Of a DNA stretch of 40,931 nucleotides, positions 32,907-37,946 are shown one piece after another. The stretch covers positions 1 to 40,931 of the forward strand of contig JAKKUO010000017.1 in NCBI GenBank assembly GCA_021890795.1, in the 5' to 3' direction. The notes beneath the pieces were generated by a model. The model was not told where the DNA came from and searched no databases. It worked only from the letters and a program-made list of their open reading frames with translations. Position 1 is the stretch's first letter. Each line of letters opens with the position of its first letter. Source of the stretch: Bacillota bacterium (GTDB taxonomy: Bacteria; Bacillota; Sulfobacillia; Symbiobacteriales; ZC4RG38). A program made the position numbers and the translations under genes.

Positions 32907-34317
32907 ACTCCCGGAACTCGGACGACGAATGGCCATGAGGCTCCGGTGCCTTGGGCGCCTGACGGCCGCCCAGGGGGTCTGGCTCCGCTGCCTCACCCGG
33001 TTGGTCGCCGCCCAGGGGGTCTGGCTCCGGCGCCCGCCGGTCCTGGCCGCCACCGCCGCCCTCGTCGCCCTGCCGCCGGTGCTGGCGGCATGGCATGCCC
33101 GGATGCAGACCGGGAGCCTGTACAATCAGCTCCTCGACTTCGACGAGCGGTGGCTCCCCCTCTGGATCCTGGTGGCCGGCCCGGTGGCCTGGGGGGACGG
33201 TGAGCCGCCCCATCGGCCCCTCCTCCTCTCCTGGCCCGCGGGCCGGGCGGGAGCCGCTCTGGCCAAAGCCAGCGCCCTCCTGGGCTGCTTCGCCCTCCTC
33301 TGTTTGCTGGCCGGGTGGGGCCTCCCGCCCCTCTACATCTGGGCGACGGGCGCCCCGGCCACCCTCCTGTCCGAAGGCACCCCCCCGTTCACCTTTCCCC
33401 TGCTCTTTAGCCGCCCCCTGGCGGTGGGCACCCTTCTCCTCGGCCTGGTCTTTGTGGCCGGGGCGGCCGGAGCGCCCTGGGCCGGGGTGGCCAGCGGGGT
33501 CCTCCTCTGGATAGGGAACAACATGGCCCCCGGAGCCTGGGCGGATCGATTCCTGGGGGGAGCCCTGAATCTCTTTGCCATGACCGGCGACACCGCCCAC
33601 GGCCTCGCCGCGGTCACCGGCCGGACCCTGGCCGCGGGCCTGACCCTCATCGCCCTGGCGGCGGTAGCCCTGGAAGGGAGCCGGATGGACCGGTGGGCCC
33701 GGCTCCTGAGGTGGCATCTGCCTTTCCTCCGCCACCCGGCCGTCTTCCTGACCGGCGCGGGCCTGGGCACACTGCCGGTGCTGCTCCTCCTCCTGTACTG
33801 GGATGGCCGCCTCTCGCCCCTCCATCTGGCCGACGGCTTCCGGGAGTTTCACCGACGGTTCCTACCCCTCCTGGCCCTGGCGGCAGGCGCCGCCCTCTGG
33901 GCCGACGCGGAGGCGCCCCACCGGCCGGCCCTCCGGGCCTGGCCGGTGACCGGCGGCCAGGTCGTCGCGAGCAAGTCCCTGGTGGCGGCTGCCGCCTTCC
34001 TCGCCGTGGCTGCGGGGGCCGCAGGGATCACCAGCGCCACCCTCCGTCACATCGCCGAAAGGCTCCCGCCGGAGGCTCCACCCCTGGCCCCCTACCTCCC
34101 ATCGGCCGGCGAACTGTTCCTCCTTTCCCTGACACCGGCCGCCCTCCTCCTGGGCTTTGTCGCCCTGGGGGGAGCCCGCGGCGGCCCCTGGGCCGGTGCG
34201 CTCCTGGGCACGGCATGGTGGCTCGTGGAGACGCTGGCCGGGGATCGGGCGGGGGCGGCCCTCGGCCAGGCCCTGGCCCTCCTGACGCGGGCCTGGCGGC
34301 AGGTCTTCTGCAGGTAG
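32887..34317 (+). CDS. ABC-2-like membrane protein with two homologous halves
   Basis: A very hydrophobic protein of about 476 aa with roughly 12 membrane helices. It is internally duplicated: in the first half W-L-P-L-W-I-L-V-A-G-P-V-A-W-G-D-G-E-P-P and then H-R-P-L-L-L-S-W-P, in the second F-L-P-L-L-A-L-A-A-G-A-A-L-W-A-D-A-E-A-P and then H-R-P-A-L-R-A-W-P. The acidic residue, H-R-P and S/A-W-P pattern recalls the cytoplasmic motif of ABC-2 permeases. The N-terminus carries a 14-residue tandem repeat. The start is uncertain: GTG at 32887 or 32896 overlaps the previous gene, and ATG 32929 lies downstream. It is probably the second permease of this exporter; substrate unknown. Confidence 0.7.
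   Translation: MRPVLRRLPELGRRMAMRLRCLGRLTAAQGVWLRCLTRLVAAQGVWLRRPPVLAATAALVALPPVLAAWHARMQTGSLYNQLLDFDERWLPLWILVAGPVAWGDGEPPHRPLLLSWPAGRAGAALAKASALLGCFALLCLLAGWGLPPLYIWATGAPATLLSEGTPPFTFPLLFSRPLAVGTLLLGLVFVAGAAGAPWAGVASGVLLWIGNNMAPGAWADRFLGGALNLFAMTGDTAHGLAAVTGRTLAAGLTLIALAAVALEGSRMDRWARLLRWHLPFLRHPAVFLTGAGLGTLPVLLLLLYWDGRLSPLHLADGFREFHRRFLPLLALAAGAALWADAEAPHRPALRAWPVTGGQVVASKSLVAAAAFLAVAAGAAGITSATLRHIAERLPPEAPPLAPYLPSAGELFLLSLTPAALLLGFVALGGARGGPWAGALLGTAWWLVETLAGDRAGAALGQALALLTRAWRQVFCR
32941..33024 (+). repeat. 42-nt tandem duplication at the second permease start
   Basis: Two adjacent 42-nt copies (32941-32982, 32983-33024) encode L-R-C-L-G-R-L-T-A-A-Q-G-V-W and L-R-C-L-T-R-L-V-A-A-Q-G-V-W. 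The last 17 nt of each copy are identical. The copies sit just before the first membrane helix. Confidence 0.8.
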
Positions 34318-34442
34318 CATCCGGCCGCAACCCCTCCTCTGGCACACCGGGGCCGGTTGTCCGGCATAGGATGACGGCGGCCCCCCCTTGTCCACGCATC
34401 TCCCAGCCGGAGGAAACGCCAAGCCGGATGAGGTGACGGACG

Positions 34443-35258
34443 ATGCCGAACGGTTCGGAGACCCGACGGGACGACGTGCTCGTCACCGTCGACCAGAGTG
34501 GCGAGGCGGGCTGGCAGGCTTCGGTAACCTCCCCCGGCGGCAGCGTCACCTTCCAGGCCGGGCCGGGGGTTTCGCCCATCGGCAACGGCAGCGTCTGCCT
34601 CTTCACGGGGAACAGCGGAGACCTGAGCGCAGAGATGCGGCTCACGACCTTTGACGGCCCCCTGCTCCGGGACTTGACGGACCTGCGGTACTGGACCTAC
34701 GGCGAGGTCAACAACGGCCAGCAGTGGCCCTATATCATCCTGCAGATCGACCTGGACGGCGACGGCGAGGTCGACGACCTGCTCTTCTTCGAACCCGCCT
34801 ACCAGACCCCTGCCTCCGGGAACCCCAACCTGCCGGACCAGGGCCCTCCTGTTCGGAACACCTGGCAGGGCTGGAACGCGCTGGTCGGGGGCTGGTGGTC
34901 CCTCAACGGGATCGGCGGACTCCAGCCCGGCACCGACGTGGGTCCCCTCTCCCAGTACCTGCAGAACGCTCCCGGCGCCCGGATCGTCAACAGCGACGAC
35001 GGAGGCGGCGGCATCCGGGTGGTGCAAGGCTTTGGCAGCCCTACCGACGTCTTTCGGGGCTGCGTCGACGCCTTTTCCATTCAGACCCGGACCGCCGGGA
35101 TCACCACCACCTTCAACTTCGAGCCGCAGGTGGCCCCACCGCCGCCGGCCCGTCGGCGGCGGGTGATCCGCCCACGCCGAGGCCTCTTCTCCAGCGAAGG
35201 AACCTGCAGCCGCGGCCGGATCTCCCGCCCGTTCAGAGGTCCTGTCCAACGGGGCTAA
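34443..35258 (+). CDS. Uncharacterised protein with D-x-D-G-D-G calcium-type loop
   Basis: The 271-aa product is mostly beta-like, with R-Y-W-T-Y-G-E-V-N-N-G-Q-Q-W-P-Y and then I-I-L-Q-I-D-L-D-G-D-G-E-V-D-D-L-L-F-F-E-P-A-Y-Q-T-P. This pattern occurs in poorly described proteins of Gram-positive bacteria that look like carbohydrate-binding or calcium-dependent beta-sandwich domains. No signal peptide or membrane segment is visible in this start (ATG at 34443 after GAGGTGACGG). The last 40 residues are Pro-rich, then strongly basic. It stands alone, 125 bp after the permease gene, and has a terminator after it. I do not know its function. Confidence 0.7.
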   Translation: MPNGSETRRDDVLVTVDQSGEAGWQASVTSPGGSVTFQAGPGVSPIGNGSVCLFTGNSGDLSAEMRLTTFDGPLLRDLTDLRYWTYGEVNNGQQWPYIILQIDLDGDGEVDDLLFFEPAYQTPASGNPNLPDQGPPVRNTWQGWNALVGGWWSLNGIGGLQPGTDVGPLSQYLQNAPGARIVNSDDGGGGIRVVQGFGSPTDVFRGCVDAFSIQTRTAGITTTFNFEPQVAPPPPARRRRVIRPRRGLFSSEGTCSRGRISRPFRGPVQRG

Positions 35259-35304
35259 GGGGCGCACCGACCTCCGGCCCACCGAGCGCCACCGATGACG
35301 ATCG

Positions 35305-35331
35305 GGGGCGCCCCCTCTGGGGCGCCCCTTT
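35305..35331 (+). terminator. Intrinsic terminator after the D-x-D-G-D-G protein gene
   Basis: GGGGCGCCCC, loop CTCT, GGGGCGCCCC, then TTT: a perfect 10-bp stem 46 nt after the stop codon. The stem half is itself self-complementary. Confidence 0.75.
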
Positions 35332-35460
35332 GACCCCTCCCCTCTACCACCGCTTCCGCACCTGCCATCGGTTGTGTCACCCGGAGAAGCCGCCGGGTAT
35401 GATGGACCGAGGGACTTGCGGCTCCCATCCTGGGTCGGGCCAGGGGTCGCGGAAGGGAGT

Positions 35461-35787
35461 GTGTTCATCGTGCTGTTTGGCGGTTTCGGCGGTCTCGGGT
35501 TCGCCCCGGACGCCTCCGGCATCGCCACTTCGGTGGTCTCGCCGTTCATCGGCGCCCAGGCCGGGGCCGACGACCTGTTCATCGCCCCGGGCGGGGTGGC
35601 CTATCCGGCGGCGAACGCCACTGTCTATCGGGTCTACGAGTACGCGGTGCCGGTGACCACCGTGGCCACGGTGCCCTCGGCCTACCCCACCACCGCCGGG
35701 ATCCCGGGGATCGCCGCCTACCCCGGCGGCTTCGGCGGCTTCGGCGGATTCGGCGGGTTCGGCGGCTTCGGCGGCTTCGGCATCTGA
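35461..35787 (+). CDS. Small Gly/Phe-rich protein with a GGFGG tail
   Basis: The product (about 105-108 aa) starts V-F-I-V-L-F-G-G-F-G-G-L-G-F and ends in seven G-G-F units, built from a 9-nt DNA repeat (GGCTTCGGC type). The middle is rich in Ala, Val, Pro and Tyr. The GTG at 35461 is only 2 nt from GGAAGGGA; the GTG at 35470 has a better spacing (11 nt) and begins MLFGGFGG. The hydrophobic, low-complexity makeup recalls small spore-coat or exoprotein-type structural proteins of Bacillota, but no family was recognised. It has its own upstream spacer and a terminator downstream. Confidence 0.6.
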   Translation: MFIVLFGGFGGLGFAPDASGIATSVVSPFIGAQAGADDLFIAPGGVAYPAANATVYRVYEYAVPVTTVATVPSAYPTTAGIPGIAAYPGGFGGFGGFGGFGGFGGFGI

Positions 35788-35818
35788 ACATCCATAGCGT
35801 CCGTGACCCCAATGTCAG

Positions 35819-35844
35819 AACCCCGGGCCCACCGGCCCGGGGTT
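35819..35844. terminator. Bidirectional terminator between convergent genes
   Basis: AACCCCGGGCC, loop CACC, GGCCCGGGGTT: a perfect 11-bp stem with A/T at both outer ends, between the GGF-rich gene (plus) and the DUF1232 gene (minus). Ends of both genes lie within 70 bp. Confidence 0.75.
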
Positions 35845-35909
35845 GCTGCTTACCTTATCGTGGCTTCTTTCCTGTAGTGGCAGCAGAGCAGCGGCAGCAA
35901 AGCCTCCCC

Positions 35910-36878
35910 TCAACGGCTGAGCCGGCGCCGGAGCCGGGTGATGAGCTCGGCGCTGAAGAACCGCCGCACCCACCGGGCGCCGTCCCGAATCAGGGCGATG
36001 ACATCCCCCTGGCCGGACCAGTGTTCCCGGAGGGCCTCCGGGGGCGCCTCCTCCACCAGGTCCGCCAGGGCGAGGATCAGAAGGGCCAGGTCGTCCCCCA
36101 CTCCCACCAAAGGCAGGAAGTCCGGGACCAGGTCGATGGGGCTGATGACGTAGGCGATGGCGATCCCCAGCCGCACCTTGGCCCCCGCGGGAACCCGGGG
36201 GTCGCCCATCAGCCGCACCAACATGGCAAAGAGGTCCGGCAGGAGCAGGAGCCAGGGGACGAGCCCCCGGTACCGGGGCGGCACCTGGGCCTCGGCCCAG
36301 CTCTGCACTTTCTGCCGCAGCCGGTAGTAGAAGTCGCCGTACTCCGGCGGGGGCGAGGGCTCCGGGCTGGGGAGCGGTAGGACCAACTCCACCTCCGGGG
36401 CCTCCGCCGCCGGCCCGGGATCGGCAGCCCCCAGGGCGTCCCCCAGGGTCAGGTCCCGCAGGGCCACCTCCACCCCGCCGGCGGTAAACCGGACCGACTC
36501 CAGGGCGAACCGGACCTGGAGGCTCTCCCCCAGGGCGGCCAGGTCCACCACCACCCGGTCCCCCTCCGCCCGGACAAAGGCAAGGCCGGTGCTGCGGACC
36601 AGATAGGCCAGCACCTCCCGGGCCACGGGGCCCGGCACCGGTACCCCGAGTTTCATCCCCGCTGCCAGCTCCAGCCGGTCCGGCCGGACATCGGCCACGG
36701 TCAGGGCGAGTTCCACCGGCACCTGCAGGCCGGCCAGCCGGTAGTCCACCTCAACCCGGAGCCGGCCGTCCTCCGGCCAGAGCCGGATCCCTGCCACCCG
36801 TTCGGGCAGGGGGCAAGCGGCAAGAAGCTCAGCCAGGTCCGTCCCGTCCAGTTCCAGGGCCACCCGTCGGATTCGCAC
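35910..36878 (-). CDS. DUF1232 (YkvA-like) protein with N-terminal lipid-binding-like domain
   Basis: The 322-aa product starts at the GTG at 36878, 8 nt behind AGGAGGGA; the frame open to 36947 has no site. The first 150 residues are alternating hydrophobic beta strands (L-E-L-D-G-T-D-L-A-E-L-L ... V-R-F-A-L-E-S-V-R-F) that resemble DUF2993/LmeA-type tubular lipid-binding domains. A Pro/Glu linker follows (about 172-185). The C-terminal part has the DUF1232 signature A-Y-V-I-S-P-I-D-L-V-P-D-F-L-P-L-V-G-V-G-D-D. DUF1232 proteins are small membrane-associated proteins of unknown function. The combination suggests a membrane-surface role. It is the last gene of the minus-strand group. Confidence 0.75.
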   Translation of the reverse strand: MRIRRVALELDGTDLAELLAACPLPERVAGIRLWPEDGRLRVEVDYRLAGLQVPVELALTVADVRPDRLELAAGMKLGVPVPGPVAREVLAYLVRSTGLAFVRAEGDRVVVDLAALGESLQVRFALESVRFTAGGVEVALRDLTLGDALGAADPGPAAEAPEVELVLPLPSPEPSPPPEYGDFYYRLRQKVQSWAEAQVPPRYRGLVPWLLLLPDLFAMLVRLMGDPRVPAGAKVRLGIAIAYVISPIDLVPDFLPLVGVGDDLALLILALADLVEEAPPEALREHWSGQGDVIALIRDGARWVRRFFSAELITRLRRRLSR

Positions 36879-36995
36879 CCGGTATCTCCCTCCTGACGCC
36901 GCGTCCCCGGGGCCCGGAGGGCACGGGGCCCAGAAGTCCTGGGGCACCGGTGCCAGGCTCCCGGGTCGGGAACCGGGGACGTCGAAACCATCGCT

Positions 36996-37946
36996 TCAGC
37001 CGGCTGCCGGCGGCTCCAGCAGGCAGACCGCCACGGCGCCCGGCCCCACGTGGCTAGCAAGGCCCGCCCCCGCCTCGGTCACCAGGATCCCTTCCGCCAG
37101 GGCCGGGAACAAGCCCGCGAGGCGCCGGGCCAGGTCCTCCGCCACCGCCGGGGTCGCGGTGTGGACCACCGCCAGTTCCCCCACCCCCCGGGCGAGCCGC
37201 TCCTGCACCCGCTCCACCAGCCGGTCCAGGGCCCGGGGCCAGGCTCGCACCCGATCCACCACCTCGATCGCGCCCCGGTGCACCTCCAGGAGGGGCTTTA
37301 CCGAGAGCAGCCCCGCCACCAGGGCCTGGCCCAGGGAGACCCGGCCGCTCCGGCGCAGGAAGGTGAGGTCCGGGATGGCGACCAGGACCCGCACCCGCTC
37401 CGCTGCGGCGTGGAGCCGCTGGGCGATCTCCCGGGCGGAGAGTCCGGCCCGGGCCCACCGGGCCGCGGCCCGGACCAGAAGCCCCAGGCCCATGGTGACG
37501 CTCCCCGAGTCCACCGGGTAGACCGGCACCTCGGGGAGCATCTCCCCGGCCATCCGGGCGCTCTGGAACACCGCGGACTTGCTGGCCATGACGTGGATGG
37601 AGATGATGGCCCGGGCCCCGGCCGCCGCGAGGGCCTTGTACCGCTCGAGGAACGCCCCCGGCGCCGGAGTGGAGGTGGTCGGGCGCTCGCCAGCCTCGAT
37701 CCGCCGGTAGAACGCCTCCACCGGGTCCACCCCGTCCAGGAAGGTCTCTTGGCCGAACTGGACCGGCACCGGCAGCACCGTCACCTTCCAGTCCCGGATC
37801 CAGGCGGGGGGCAGGCTGGCCGTGGCATCTGTGACGATTGCGACCTGCAGGGCAGTCGCCTCCCTCGAAGTCGTCCCCGCATGGTTCGACCCCGGGGCTG
37901 CGAATCCCTGCCGCCGGAGCGCCAGGAAAAAGTGGTGCAGGCTCAC
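36996..37946 (-). CDS. degV: DegV family fatty-acid-binding protein
   Basis: DegV/FakB proteins bind a fatty acid for phosphorylation by the kinase FakA. The sequence has V-A-I-V-T-D-A-T-A-S-L-P, the R-P-T-T-S-T-P-A-P loop (the serine/threonine region that binds the carboxylate), P-V-Y-P-V-D-S-G-S-V-T-M-G-L-G and L-R-R-S-G-R-V-S-L-G-Q, all typical. The GTG at 37946 overlaps the upstream stop as GTGA and gives 316 aa with a 34-residue extension before the family start. A CTG nearer V-A-I-V-T-D, 8 nt after GGGAGG, is an alternative. No fakA gene is in the window. Confidence 0.9.
   Translation of the reverse strand: MSLHHFFLALRRQGFAAPGSNHAGTTSREATALQVAIVTDATASLPPAWIRDWKVTVLPVPVQFGQETFLDGVDPVEAFYRRIEAGERPTTSTPAPGAFLERYKALAAAGARAIISIHVMASKSAVFQSARMAGEMLPEVPVYPVDSGSVTMGLGLLVRAAARWARAGLSAREIAQRLHAAAERVRVLVAIPDLTFLRRSGRVSLGQALVAGLLSVKPLLEVHRGAIEVVDRVRAWPRALDRLVERVQERLARGVGELAVVHTATPAVAEDLARRLAGLFPALAEGILVTEAGAGLASHVGPGAVAVCLLEPPAAG

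Noticed and set aside
35910-36947. Longer DUF1232 protein from 36947
   Set aside because: No ribosome site at the longer start; the GTG at 36878 has AGGAGGGA at ideal spacing.
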